Below are positions 21,557 through 33,399 of a stretch of DNA of 64,000 nt, in pieces. How positions within the stretch are numbered: position 1 is the stretch's first letter; the number at the start of each line of letters is the position of its first letter. A program made the position numbers and the translations under genes. The notes under the pieces were generated by a model. The model was not told the DNA's origin. It ran no database searches and was given only the letters and a program-made list of their open reading frames with translations. The stretch spans positions 18,734,616-18,798,615 of the forward strand of contig NC_068338.1 of assembly GCF_014633365.1 (NCBI RefSeq). The letters run 5' to 3'. Origin of the DNA: Diospyros lotus (taxonomy: Eukaryota; Streptophyta; Magnoliopsida; Ericales; Ebenaceae).

Positions 21557-23632
21557 TTATCCCTTCTTGGCCTCCTTTAACTTTAAAGTGAGTTTCTTTA
21601 TATTATCTTTAAGCAGGTCGTTTGCACCTGTCATAGCGTCCAGTTCCTCCCCGAGTCTGGAGTTAACTTGATTGGCTTCTAGCATATTTCTTTGAGCCAA
21701 CTCCAGATCCTTGCGAGCTTGAGCTTCAGCCTCGTTGGCGAGTTTTGCTTCTTCTTGCGCCAGCTCGACCGATTTGGTGAATATATACTCTATGCTCAAG
21801 TTCTGCTAGTTTTGAAGAAAGCGACTCGAGCCCTCGAAGCCGCTCAACCTCGGACTCTAAAGAAATAATGCGGGTTCGAAATCCTAACTCGCGCTATACG
21901 ATTAAATCTTGAAAACCCGAGAAGTTTTGAAGAATAGGGACGAAATGAGAATCAAGGCCTATTAGTGTGAAGAGATTTCGAAAGGAAATGGTGGATGGAA
22001 GCAAGTTACCCTGAGAATCTCGGCACAATAGTATGGTTTGCCCGCAATGAGAGAGGTACTATAAATAGCCAAAGCTTCAGCAAGAACCTCGGTCGCCTCA
22101 GAGGTGGAAGTCACCTGGGATGAAGGAGGGAGAGAAGTAAGCTCTATTCTTCGTTGCTTCGTCCTTCGAGCTATTATCTCTCTTACCGACAGAGCGAAAG
22201 CCCCCTCCAGCGAAGTTTCTCCTGTCAATTCAGGGCACCCTTATGGTGCCAGTGGCATTAAAATCCGCTTGAAAACAGAAGGGATAGGAATGCTAGGAGG
22301 CATCGAGGGGGGCTTCGTACCTGCAAGAGGTCAACTGCCTTGGGCTTGCGCCCTAGTTATCTCCAGAGCTTGAGAAATGGTCTCAGTGTCCTCTCCATAA
22401 GGGCTCAGCATGGAGGTGGGGGCTGTGGCAGTGGATTGTTGAACGGGAGGGGGATCTTTCCTATTCTTGGGGGCATGTGATCTTGTGGAAGGGTTTTTCA
22501 AACACGCCTCAGCATTGTCCTTAGGAGCCTCTTAGAAGGTTTAAAGGTCCCTTTCCGCCATTTTTCTTGATCAAGATGAGATCGAATATTTTCTGTTTCT
22601 AGTGCTCTTCGAGGCCTGCTCGGGCAGCGCTGATCCTTGGACTGGAGAAAGTTTGGGAGCCTTCCCAGATGTTTTCTTACTTCCGGAAGGGCCTGAAGGA
22701 CCCTTACTGTCGGGGAAGTCCAAGATCATCCCCTTGATAATGGGAAGGTAAGTCATCTCTCAAAGATTTTCGACTGCCCAAAAAAATAAATAAATAAATA
22801 AATAAAGAAGAACAAAAAGAAAGAAGGTGAAGGTTAGCACTCACAGTTGTCACCATTCAAGCCCGCTTGGTTGAGCTTTGGATTGGAGAGCCAATTTTCT
22901 TTCTAATCCCGACTAGGGCCCATGATTCGAGTGGTTGGTTCTTTGATAGCTTCAACGTTTGGGCGTTTATGTTTGATATCTAAGGTCCACCCGTTGCACA
23001 CCGACCAAACTTCTTGGGCGGAGTTGGACGCTTTGGGGCAAACAAAGACGAAACGCTCCTTCCAGTCATCTGAATCCTTGAACCCCCCAGAGAACATGGG
23101 CGAGGTAGCGGGGATATTCGGATCAGGGCGCTCCTTAGCCCTAAGAAGGCAGCCTTCTTTCACAACTCAGGGAGAAATAGAAATCCAACCACTGGTCTAG
23201 CAGTTGGTGGTAAAAAAATAATCAAAGAGCTCTCCCGTGGGTTCCACCTTGGCAGTACGATAGATGACGATGAAGCCCATTAGATATCTCCACCCGAAGG
23301 GTGATAGTTGGGCATGGACGATGGTAAGATGTTGGAGAAGCGACATGACCCACCCATGAGAAGGTAGCCGAAAACCCCGGTCAAAGGCACACTTGTAGAT
23401 ACAAAGTCGACCAATGACGGGATGGCATGCTCGAAGATGGGTGTTGAACTCGAGCTCCCACTCGTTTGAAATCGCGTACTTTTCCCAAAATTGTAGACAC
23501 TGTTTCACTCATCCATTGGTAGGGAATGGAGGAAACAGGGTGTTTTTCCCACTCAACAAGCTCAACGCCAGCCGAGTTAAAACGTTCGGAGCTAGTAATC
23601 ACCATCACAGAGAAATTGGAGAAGGAGAATGA
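21557..23632 (-). pseudogene. Antisense ORF of the Tat element (gypsy-type transposon domain, coiled coil)
   Basis: Opposite to gag-pol, three blocks can be read. From 23608 down to about 22900: RACHPVIGRLCIYKCAFDRG, HGWVMSLLQHLTIVHAQL, FGWRYLMGFIVIYRTAKVEP and later FKDSDDWKERFVFV. These look like the plant 'putative gypsy-type transposon' domain found in Tat antisense ORFs. A possible 71-bp GT-AG intron lies at 22774-22844. The middle (22571-22756) is a Ser/Lys-rich linker. The last block (21557-21799) is a coiled coil with alternating Ala/Glu/Leu. Stops and frameshifts split it. The function of this ORF class is unknown. Confidence 0.7.
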
Positions 23633-24020
23633 AGAAGGTGTGGAGAAAAAGATAACGCCCGATAGCGCAACAATAGACTAAAAGCTGATGAGAGTCGGAA
23701 GAAAGGGAGAACAGAAGAATAGGAAACCCCTATTTAAACCATAGAGGTAGAAAGCTAAAGGGCAAGTAATGATGAGCATTAACTACCCAAAATTAGCGTG
23801 GCTCAAAAGACGAAAAGATTTGGACAACGCCTTGGGAAGAGGTATGGCCATTAAAGGAAATCGGTACATGTGCCCTCCAGGCACGCGCTAGAGAAAGAGA
23901 CACCTCAACTCTTCGGGCCCTGTAGACGTCGACCCTTAGGATGAAAATGAGCTAAGCTTCGGAGATTTCGGCACTCCTAAAGCTATTTGAGCCGAAGCGC
24001 TCAAGGAATGAGGGGGCAAG

Positions 24021-24555
24021 TGATGAGAGGAATACCCTCAGGTCCATAATTACTCTAATGCCCCGGATATACAACTATTGATAACAGTGCCACGTGTCCA
24101 CTAAAAAGGTACTTTACCGACGTTATCTTGCTTGGGTCCAGGGGGGACACGTGGCAAATATGTATCACCACACTCATTGGCTTGATACTTGGCAAGGAAG
24201 TCTTCGAGTTCTTTGGGATCAGTCATCCTGTCGAGGATCATGGACACAGGAGCTATCCTGAACTCTTCGAAGGTGGTTACGATTATGGAATCTTTATCAA
24301 TAAGATTTCGAGAAGAATAGGATAGAGATCCCGAAGATCTCTCCAGGATCCTTATCTCAGCACGAGGATAAAAGAAAAGGAGCGTGAGGAGGTAAGTGAT
24401 CGAGCTTTAATTTCTCAAGCATAGGGAATAATTCTGAGATTCTTAGTCTGGTAATTTGACTTGATCGTCGAAGATAAACCGGGGGAGCGAGTCCCCGTCT
24501 CCATTGCAGGTGTTCTGGAAGAGACAAAAGAGGGTGATCGACCATCGCATTATTA
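24021..24555 (+). repeat. Tat element, 3' LTR
   Basis: Starts TGATGAGAGGAATACCCTC directly after the GAGGGGGCAAG purine tract and matches the 5' LTR to its end. Confidence 0.9.
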
Positions 24556-24560
24556 GGCCT

Positions 24561-24814
24561 CCACAACCATCACCCAAAATAGAGACCAATTGGGGCACAA
24601 TAAGTAACAATAGCAATCTATGATCATAAAACTATGGCAAATATAGAAGGTATGACCAAGCAACCTAACCACTGTCGACCAAACAGAACAAGACGCCATA
24701 AAGACCAAAATAAGTTAAATTACATTCAACTGCCATAGGAGGATCCGAGTTTTCTGATTCAGTGCTCTCCGCATAACCAAAAGACCAAGCCAATATATAC
24801 AACCATAGGGCCAT
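24561..24814 (-). other. Probable 3' untranslated and flanking region of the AGO4-like gene
   Basis: Non-coding sequence between the ancestral stop codon at 24815 and the Tat insertion. No clear polyadenylation signal could be fixed. The Tat element may have displaced the original 3' end. Confidence 0.45.
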
Positions 24815-24850
24815 CTAACAAAAGAACATGGAACTCGACACGTTCTCTTA
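24815..24850 (-). other. Nonsense codon and still-readable ancestral C-terminal tail of the AGO4-like gene
   Basis: After ...VPQLPRL a TAA (24848-24850) stands where Lys is expected. The same frame then reads ENVSSSMFFC and a TAG at 24815-24817, exactly the conserved Argonaute C-terminus. One base change therefore removes the last 11 residues. Confidence 0.92.
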
Positions 24851-25350
24851 CAGTCGGGGCAACTGCGGAACTGGGACAGGCCCAACAGATGTGCCGCCAT
24901 GGTTCGACGATGTCTCAGACGCTTCGTCAGACTTCATAAATTGTCCCACTTGGATGGCTGCCAAGTGGGCGTAGCATACTGGAGCAACTGCAAACAGAAG
25001 CGAAAGAGAAGAAGAGCGTGTTAAAGAAGTTTCAGGTTTCGTACAACTAATTGCATGAAATTGTGCACCAAAACATAGGAGCATTTTTTTTTTTCTGTAC
25101 TAGATCATAATGAGACTTTAGTCTCATACTACACTCCCTTTACAATAATTTTTTTTTTTTGCAAAAAACCAGTGGCATCACGAAGTTAGAAGGCAAAATG
25201 GATTTGAATAGGAAGACCGGCTCACCTAAAGAAATTGCAGTGGTGCTTCTCTGATACCTAAAACAAAATAAAAACAACATTTAGAAGTATCTACAATGTT
25301 AAAAACTCTGCCCATACAACCAACTAAAAGGAGGCTACTCATTGTACAAC

Positions 25351-25390
25351 GTGCACTTACACATAGGAACGTGCACTTACACATAGGATA
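25351..25390. repeat. 20-bp tandem duplication at an AGO exon-intron junction
   Basis: The unit ACGTGCACTTACACATAGGA occurs twice in a row, apart from one terminal mismatch. It covers the donor of exon 20 (minus), so two identical GTAAGTGCAC donors stand 20 bases apart. Use of the distal one would insert 20 nt and shift the frame. Confidence 0.85.
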
Positions 25391-28262
25391 GCGAATGAAC
25401 TAATTCCTGGAGATCATCAGCTGAAAAACCAACCTCATCGTATAGAACATGGTAATGGGTCAGCCTAGTTGTGCCCTAATAGAATTCACACATCAAAAGA
25501 ACTGAATATATTCTCACAAATTGTGTGCAGATTAAAGAGTTACTTGCTGATACATGGAATGATCTTTCATACATTTGCATAACTTGATTCGGGTTGAAAA
25601 TAAATTGAAGGCAGGCTATGGTAATACTTACAATCATCCCCGCAGCATGTGCACACAAGTAAAAGTCATTGCTCCGTGGATGACAAACTTTGTTGTCTAT
25701 TATTGTCCCTGGTCAATAAAAAGACATTTGAGGATTTTATCCCAGAACAATAACAGGAGCAACCCTACATGATTTCAAAGGCGTGCAGACCTGGTGGAAC
25801 ATTATCTGGTGATCCTGACTGGAAAAACTTTGTATGGTGATTTTTCTGTGCAATAATCACCACAAACTTGGGATTCCATTTCTCATCAAGGAATTTGCAG
25901 GCCTGACAAAGAACAAAAGAAAAAGAATATCATGATTTAGCCTTTAGCAAACACAAAAAAGGTGAACTTCCAAGAATATTAAGAAAGATATTTTGATCAG
26001 AAAGAAAACCTCAATAACTTGATCAAGTTCGATGTTCAGAACTTGGTTGAACTGCGATTCACTTACTCCATCCCTGGAAAGATTCAGAACATATTGATGG
26101 CAGCACACAAGCAAATCAAAATGGATCCAAAACTGAAAAGGGCCAAATGTGGAAATACAGCAAATACAAAAATGACAATGACTTGATTCTGTAGTTTAGA
26201 ACGCAAAATTGGCTCCCAGTAAACCAACAGATCAATTAAACAAGTCAGAATAGCAACTTGAGTGTGATAGCAATATGAGTGTTGAACAGAGCAACTTCTC
26301 ACAAGGCTATCGTACTGAAATTTGGAGCGTATAAAATAAAACCTACACTAATAGTCTACCTCAGAAAACAATCTCTTATCGGGATAAACATTAAGTATAC
26401 TCAAATGTGCCATTCCTTATAATTCACTTTTGATAAGTGACAAGACAAGACATCTCCCTCTCCAAGGCAAGCTAGCCTCAAGGCAATGAATGAACTGTCC
26501 TGGTGAAATGTCATGGCAAACTTTTGCCCAAAGCCTCCAAACCAAACCATAAAGTTCTTGGTCAAGGTTTTAGGTTGTCAGCATTGCCTTGCCTCTACAA
26601 TAATAATTCCTTATCCCTACCTCCTAAAGATAATAATACCATCCAAGGCTGTAATAACTTAAAGACTGCTTACATTCAAATCTTCACATCATTCTGTAAG
26701 CTGCTCATCATCTTAGCTCAGACAAATCCTATAATAAGCAAAGAAATGGCAAATAATATACAAAACTGCTGACATATCGTCTCTCAGGACGTATTTTATC
26801 CATCAGTTGTATGTTGACTATTTGCATATCCATACAGGGCTTGCTACTTTCACATCAACAGATCTACATGGATGATGCTAAATTTTTTTCTTATTTTTCC
26901 CCTACAAATTAAAAGGCCCAGAACCTAACCCAATTAGGATGCAGCGGAGAAAACACCAGCCAAGCAGAGAAGAAATAATTACCTGAATATGATAATTTGG
27001 TCAGGCTTCCTTTTCCCTGAACTCACATAGAAATCAAACAAAAGTTCCCTGAAGATAAAGAAGCTTGGCAGTCTTAGTTTTAATCATAGGGGGTGGAAGC
27101 AACTGGAAAAATAACATGAGCATGAACAGAAGGCCATCAAGAAGTCACCGACAAATCATGTAAAAAAAAAAAGTTAAATACTACACCTAAATATGCCTTC
27201 ATCTTCAGTGTCGGAAACGCGCTTAAATAGGTTATCAATCATCTCAACCTTGGGTGATTGCGTGCGGATAGATGCTCTGTAACGTGAAATGAGCGGCCAC
27301 TGCCTGGAGCTCACTACCTGTTAATATAAATAAGTAAACTTGCTTCATTAGAAGGAATATGGGCAATCAATTAGAACATTGCAATTAAAAAACCAGAACA
27401 AGCATGAATCAACAATGAAAAATACACTTTTTTCCTGTTTGGGAGGGGGGGAGAGAATGACACATACTGCAGCAATTGATGGCACATCAGCCTGGCCTGG
27501 AGAGCCACGAGAGACGTCCATCCCAAGAATAATGGTAGGAACCTTGGTTACCAAGGGAATAGCGGGAGCATGTTCTACAGCTAGCATAGAATTCAACCCA
27601 CCCAGCTGCAAGTAAGAACATTGTGAGACAAATTTATGGGCTGGCAAGTTCGGGGGAGATGCCAATGCCATTGGAAGAGTTAAATTTTGCAGCAACTCAC
27701 CTTTGCATTTATTTTGAGGAGAACATTTGCAAGATACTGATCATTGATTCTAGTTGGTGCAATGCATTGAGTCACAATTCCAAAATCAGCAAGATTCTTT
27801 CTTTTCCACGGACCTTAAGTGATAAATGAATTTACTCATGAAACAATAAGGGAAGTAGACAGGTGAAGATCAAAGCATTAATCAAATCAAACAAACCATA
27901 AAGATCAGAATTCTTCCGCTCTGGAAGTATACAGAGAAGAAATTGAGGCGCCCCTGGAAGTTTGGATTGTATCTCTTCAAACATCTTTTCCACCCGAACA
28001 ACAGGAGGTGCGCGTCGATATTGTCCACTCTCCTCGAACACATCAAATGGAGGTTCAATACACTACAAGAAAAAAACAATGTGAATCAACTATTGCAATA
28101 TAAATCATTTTGAAGTTAACTTGTGTACAGAATAAATATAAATCAACTTACGATTCCCTTCATGTCTCCACACTTCATCAAATCCCTAATAAGGCCACGT
28201 ATATCACATCGAGCTGAGTTCACAACAGCCCACCGCTCTATTTTTGTTGGGTCCACTAGTTT

Positions 28263-28264
28263 TT
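28263..28264 (-). other. Lost splice acceptor (AA for AG) before AGO exon 11
   Basis: Exon 11 should start AAACTAGTGGACCC after an AG. The minus strand reads GTGTAA immediately before it. The next AG lies inside the exon and would shift the frame. Confidence 0.7.
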
Positions 28265-29080
28265 ACACCATAAAACAAAGAAGGCTTCATGAACCACAGT
28301 GCCTAAAAATGAGATATTTTAGAAAATGAAAGGGAAGCCTTGCAGATAGGAGATATAACGATCACCTTATTATTAAAATTCCACCTGCCATTGCGTGGAA
28401 AGAAGTCTTCTCCATTTCCCACTTTTATCTGTAACAGTCAAAACTACAGTTAGCCAAAACATCAGTAAAGAAGCTAATTGAAATTATACGGGAAAAAACA
28501 GATTAAAAATGCAAAAACCATGAGATACCCGTGGTGCTGGAAGAACACGCCCTTCAGCCTGTGTGAAGTTACTTCCAATTAAAATACCACAGGACCGCAG
28601 CATAGACTCAGAATCGTACTTGTTAATTTTTAGTGCCTGCAAAACCAAACAATTTAGCACTTACAGAAAATGACTTGAATCAGGTGTCCACAGAAGATAC
28701 ATACTTCACTTAATACTCTCATCTGTTCTTGAGGCTTTTGTCTTGATTTCTCAACTAACGATGATCGTTGAAAAGTAGACAGCGCTTTCGTATAGCGTTG
28801 CAAGGACACCAAGGAACAGAGCTTTAAAAAAGCAACACAATGAAGAATCATGTGTAAAAATTAAATTATAACACCTTTGCAACAAAATAGAAGCACAAAT
28901 CATCAACTCACCTCAATAGGTATGTAAGTAGGCCGCTTTGGCTTCCCCACATTTATACACGGCAATTCAGCAGAGTAGCGCAACTCTATGTGGCGGTAAT
29001 TTACAAAATAATCATAAACAGTCACTTCAACATTTTGACATTCAGAATCACCATCCCTCCCTTTTTGCTTCATTAAAAAC

Positions 29081-29082
29081 GT
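29081..29082 (-). other. Lost splice acceptor (AC for AG) before AGO exon 7
   Basis: The family sequence resumes at FLMKQKG, but the two bases before it are AC on the minus strand (TTTTAC). The nearest AG is 12 bases into the exon (ATGAAG) and does not keep the frame with the CAGCT end of exon 6. Confidence 0.6.
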
Positions 29083-29876
29083 AAAACATTAAGGAAAGCA
29101 AAAGTTCAGTCTCCCTCCCCCCCCCCCCCCAAAAAAAAAAAAAAAAAATGGAAGCAGCAGTACAACACTGGTAAAGACAGTCTAGTTGAAGAAACCTATG
29201 GCCCAATAGGAGTAGCAAAAAGGAAACGGAAACAAATAAAAAAAACATACAGCTGTTCTCGGCAAGGCTTATCACTAAGTCCAGTGATTTTGTACTCAGC
29301 ATTGGAGGGGCTTGTCTTTATCCTCAAATTCTTTAAGGTTCTTTTGGCCTAATGACAATGTCAAAAAAGTATTACAATAATTACATAAAATAGTAATGGA
29401 AAAGGAGAGAGAGCAAACAATAGATACAGGATGCATGTGAACACAATACCTTTGCCCAATCAATTGAGAATGGATCTTTCACATTTTGGTTTGAAATGAG
29501 AAAATCCACAACTGGTCCAGGCTGGATGATCATGGTAGTAGAGACATCTGAAAGGAACAAGTGGCAAAAATTATGAGCATAACATTTTAATGAGCAATAC
29601 AAATACAAGGTCATACAGACATGTATACCCCAGTGCGTTTTTTTTTTTAAACCTGTGCATAGGCTTATTACCTATATTAAGGGATAACCCTCCCTGGGTT
29701 GTTCGGAAGCTAGAATGAAATCCTCTGCATCCCAGGACACCACCGCCCACATCTACAAAGTTCCTTGGCTCATTATGGAAAAAAGACTGCCGCACAAGCA
29801 GGCACCCCCTGCAACCTTCAGGTAGGAAGTTGGAGTAGCCTAGCATTAAACATTTAGGTAAGCAAAAATAACTCAC

Positions 29877-29899
29877 TGTTTTGCTGCGTGCTGTCTCAA
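29877..29899 (-). other. 1-nt deletion (frameshift) in AGO exon 3
   Basis: ATCATTTGAGACAG is found where ATCATTTTGAGACAG would read ILRQ. The deletion lies in a T run, and TGA follows at once (29896). Confidence 0.85.
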
Positions 29900-30536
29900 A
29901 TGATATCTAGTACTCTCAGAGCTTCTTGAGAGTTACCAGAATCTTGACCACGTAATGCACTTGCAATGGCCTTCATTGGAATTTTTGCAGCATAGCTAAT
30001 CTTCACCTTAAAGGTTTTTGATTGATATGGTCTTCTCAATCGCTTACGCTCGCTTTCATTTGGACTACCTGGGCTAGCATTCCCATTCGTCCTAAATGCC
30101 ACAAATTGGAGTTTACACACGGAAAAAAAAGAAGAAGTTAAACTAAATGCACAAGTAAAGGCAATAGAAAACATGTTACACCTGTTTGATGAAAGGTCCT
30201 CAAGCACAACAGTAAACTCCAGTTTGTTCCTAGGAAGTGAACCAACAGTAAAAAGGCTCTTCTCACCATCATAAGCAAAGTCCTTTCCAGAAAGCTCTGA
30301 ATCATAGGTCTCCTTGACCCTATCAATCACCTTTCTACCAACACCCTTTCCATCTACAGGCCTACCATCTTCATACGATACCGTCACCTATTGATGGTGT
30401 ATGTCCAAATACAGAGTATAATTATATTATACGACCTGCCGTCTTCTGTCAAATTCACTACAAGAGAAGAAGATATATGCGAGTAAAAGCATACACTGTA
30501 GTGATAGAAGTACCCCTCCACATTGGTCACATTCAC

Positions 30537-30544
30537 TTTTAAAA
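30537..30544 (-). other. 1-nt insertion (frameshift) in AGO exon 1
   Basis: NHF is encoded by AATCATTTT, but four A residues follow where three would lead into K-VNVTNVEGYFYHYS. The tail of the exon is readable only in the next frame. Confidence 0.85.
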
Positions 30545-32333
30545 TGATTCGTTAGGATCATAATCTTTTGGCCCTTAGATCCCAGGCCACGTCTCTCCAT
30601 GGGGAGGCGCACAATCTTTTTCTTAAGAGCTTCAGTTCCTTGTTCCTCTTGAGCTCCAAGTGGTACAACATTCGGAGGAACTGGCGGTGGCGGCGGCAAG
30701 CCTCCTGCTGCTCCATTCCCATCTTTTTCAAATGAACCCATAACCAGATCTAACTTCAAAATGAAGAGAACACATAACTACAGCTTTTGCACATGCCTCA
30801 AAGAAGTAACAAATAAAACTGACATTAACTGTTACACCTAATGCACTAAAATAGAAACTCAAAATTCATAACTACAAACCAAACTGTGAATACCATCAAA
30901 ACACGATATCAACACAAGTTGCAGGAGGCAAAGGGGGAAGCAACAACTAGACAGGTCTAAGCAAAGTGACAACAGCACCAACACTAAGGGCTGTGCCTTG
31001 CCATACAATGGAGACATTAAGGAGCGAAGAGTTCACAATACTCCAAAAGCAGAAACATCTTAATCTAAGAAAATTACTAGGCAAGAAACTAAAAATAACA
31101 CTTGGAGATCCAACTACAAGAATATTAGTTATCTTTCGCCTCTATTTTCTTTTTGTGATTTGACATAGAATACTAGAGAAATCAGGAAAGCTTAACCTAG
31201 ATTCCAAAAATGGTATTAAATCTTATGTGAACATTAAAAACAGTAAATCTACAAGTTAACAATTCCACACCATAACCAATGTAAAATTATAAAAATCAAT
31301 GTAAATGAGGTAAATAGAAATCATGTCAAACTGCAATAAATTTGTCTGGCTAGCAAATTAACTCCAAAGTGATTCCTTATCAAGGAAAAGCAAATTTTCA
31401 TGACAGCTACCATGTTTAATAACTGCTGAGGCTCTCTGGCTTGCTGAATTAATAAAAGCACCCAACACGAACATAGAAAACATATGCAATATTACAATTA
31501 AAATGATGACTAAAAAAAATCAAAATAACACACCATAGCGTTAACGTAGAATGAGTTACCAAAATGTGACACACAGGCAGCAGGTACACTTAAAAGTGAC
31601 GATCCATGTGAGGACCACACACATTCAGAATGCCAATCTTTCTTCAAGTCCTAAAACGATGCTTGTGATGAGGAAATTATAGACCCAATGACCAAAAATT
31701 AGGAAATTTCAGCAGCAAACAAGGTCAGTATAGCCCCACTGACGAGCACAAACACTTGAGAGAAACAAAAATAAAGCCTAGAGACATAATATCACGAAAT
31801 GCATGATAATGGCTAAAAGACAGTGGATTTAAAGAAAAACCGGAGACCATATTCCATGGAAAAATTTTGGAGGTAGAGACAATAGAGAATGCGAGGAGTC
31901 ATAATTTCAGAGGATAAAATATGGAAGACTCGAAAACCCAGCACAGAACCATAACCAGACCCAGACCACACAAACATATAAATGCACAAAAAGAACACCA
32001 AACATCAGAGGTCGCAAACCCAGGGAAGAGAAAAAAAAAACAACAGGAGCTACGGCACTAGAGACGAATGAGACCAAAAAGACAAAAACTAAGAAGATAA
32101 ATGTAATTTTAAAAAATAGGGAAACATAGACAGAGACCACTGCGTGAATAATGCAAGCACTGTAGTCCAGAAAAACGGCGGAAAACGCAAAATCAAAAGC
32201 CCGAAGTGTATCAGATCACGTTTACACTAAAACAAACAGTAGACAACAAGAGTAAGAGAGTATAAGAATATCTCCAAACAGCTCCAATCGATCACAACAA
32301 CTCGAAGAAGGGTCATGCATGGAAAGAAAACAC

Positions 32334-32768
32334 TGTTGGAGTCAAGCCACCATCTTTTGGCTTGTTAGGCTCCAGCTAGTGGGTTTGGCAAACTTGGTTG
32401 TATCAGGCAGCAATGGGTTTGGCAGATGTCTGGCATCTTTGGATGCATCAGGCGAGTTAGGCAATTTGCCTAACCCTGTTGACTTGCTAGCCATCCATCT
32501 CCTATAAAAGGCCATGCCCTCTTCATGTATAAGGTATGAATCCAGTTTAAGAGGTTCATCATTATGTATCCCAGAGAGAGGATAATCCCAGTAAGAAGAT
32601 TAACCCAAGAGAGGATTGAGAGGATCCAGAAAGTGAGATTGTTTGAGAGTTTTTTTGTTTTAGAAAGAACTCTGGTTGAAGTTCTTCTGTAAATTTATTC
32701 AGTGAAATAGATTGCTTTTTCTCTCATTTATCTCTTCATTCATTTTTTGTTGAATCTCTAGATTTTCC
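32334..32768 (+). repeat. Copia 5' LTR
   Basis: Matches 35700-36138. A CCTATAAAAGG promoter box lies at about 32502-32513. The right end is shortened. Confidence 0.88.
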
Positions 32769-33399
32769 AGAGCATCAGGTTGAGTGTTGGAGATAGGAAT
32801 CTGAAGAACAAAGCCACTGTTCTTGAAACTCGATTTTTCAAAATCATCAAAATGGTATTTTGATCATACCAAAAGATTCCTGGTGCCAAGAAGAGCACAC
32901 TGAAATTTTTCGCAGGCCGAGAAGAGATCGCACGCGCCCTCACGCGCCACACGCGTGTCTGGAGGCTGAAGACGACCCACGTGGCTGCCATGTCATCCGC
33001 CACGTCAGCCTGGGGCCCGTGCACGTCAGTCGGTCTGCCCACGTCAGTTGCCACGTCAACATAGGAGTTTGAAAAAATTGCAGGTTGGTCCTTGAAGTTT
33101 TCTGGAATTATAGTTTGACCCCTAACTTTCAGAAATTTCAATTTAGCCCCTGAAATTTTCAGAAATTGCAATTTAGTCCCTAAACTTTTTTGAAATTGCA
33201 CGTTAGCCCCTGAATTTTCAATAAATTACATTTTGAGCCGTGATTTTTTTACAAATTCGAATTTGACCTCGTAAGAGTCAAATCTACCATTTTCGACCCT
33301 TCCGGACGCAACGGTGCAGTCTGTTTTGGAAGATTCAACTTCAATTTTGATCAAGTTAGTGAAAATGGAGGAGAGAACATCATCAGGAGCCATGATAAA

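Larger units (their letters stand above)
14353..24555 (+). mobile_element. Ty3/gypsy retrotransposon, Tat lineage, 10.2 kb, inactive
   Basis: Two LTRs of about 535 bp (14353-14887 and 24021-24555) enclose gag, protease, RT, RNase H, a second RNase H and integrase in gypsy order. A 3' region with 238-bp tandem repeats and an antisense ORF follows. The flanks are AGCCT (14348-14352) and GGCCT (24556-24560), a target duplication with one mismatch. A primer-binding site follows the left LTR, and a GAGGGGGCAAG purine tract precedes the right LTR. The dual RNase H and the antisense ORF are marks of the Tat clade (Ogre/Retand-like). LTRs differ at several percent of positions by eye, and all coding parts carry stops or frameshifts. 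It sits about 255 bp past the ancestral stop of the AGO4-like gene. Confidence 0.92.
24815..30741 (-). pseudogene. Argonaute, AGO4 clade, 22 coding exons, degenerating
   Basis: AGO4-clade Argonautes bind 24-nt siRNAs and guide RNA-directed DNA methylation in the nucleus. Coding exons (minus): 30495-30741, 30182-30387, 29877-30091, 29672-29808, 29450-29547, 29251-29348, 28912-29080, 28705-28821, 28529-28636, 28366-28428, 28152-28262, 27897-28062, 27701-27813, 27468-27605, 27187-27317, 26983-27048, 26010-26073, 25792-25902, 25632-25708, 25381-25475, 25226-25257, 24848-24987. Total about 900 codons, near family length. Marks are the LPPPPPVPPNVVP N-terminus, the FAYDGEKSLFTVGSLPRNKL block, PAZ and PIWI domains, and the D-D-H triad (GMDVS, FRDGVSES, CYAHLAA). 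Lesions: +1 in exon 1, -1 in exon 3, acceptors lost before exons 7 and 11, TAA at 24848. Also a missing Phe in exon 11, an extra Ala in [13 protein letters not shown] for DVSHG, and RL for RP. MGSF at 30741 is chosen as start; MKLDLV at 30759 is an alternative. Confidence 0.9.

Noticed and set aside
24815..30741. A functional Argonaute gene
   Set aside because: The catalytic triad is intact, but two frameshifts, two acceptor losses and a stop cannot be reconciled with a full protein unless the sequence has errors.
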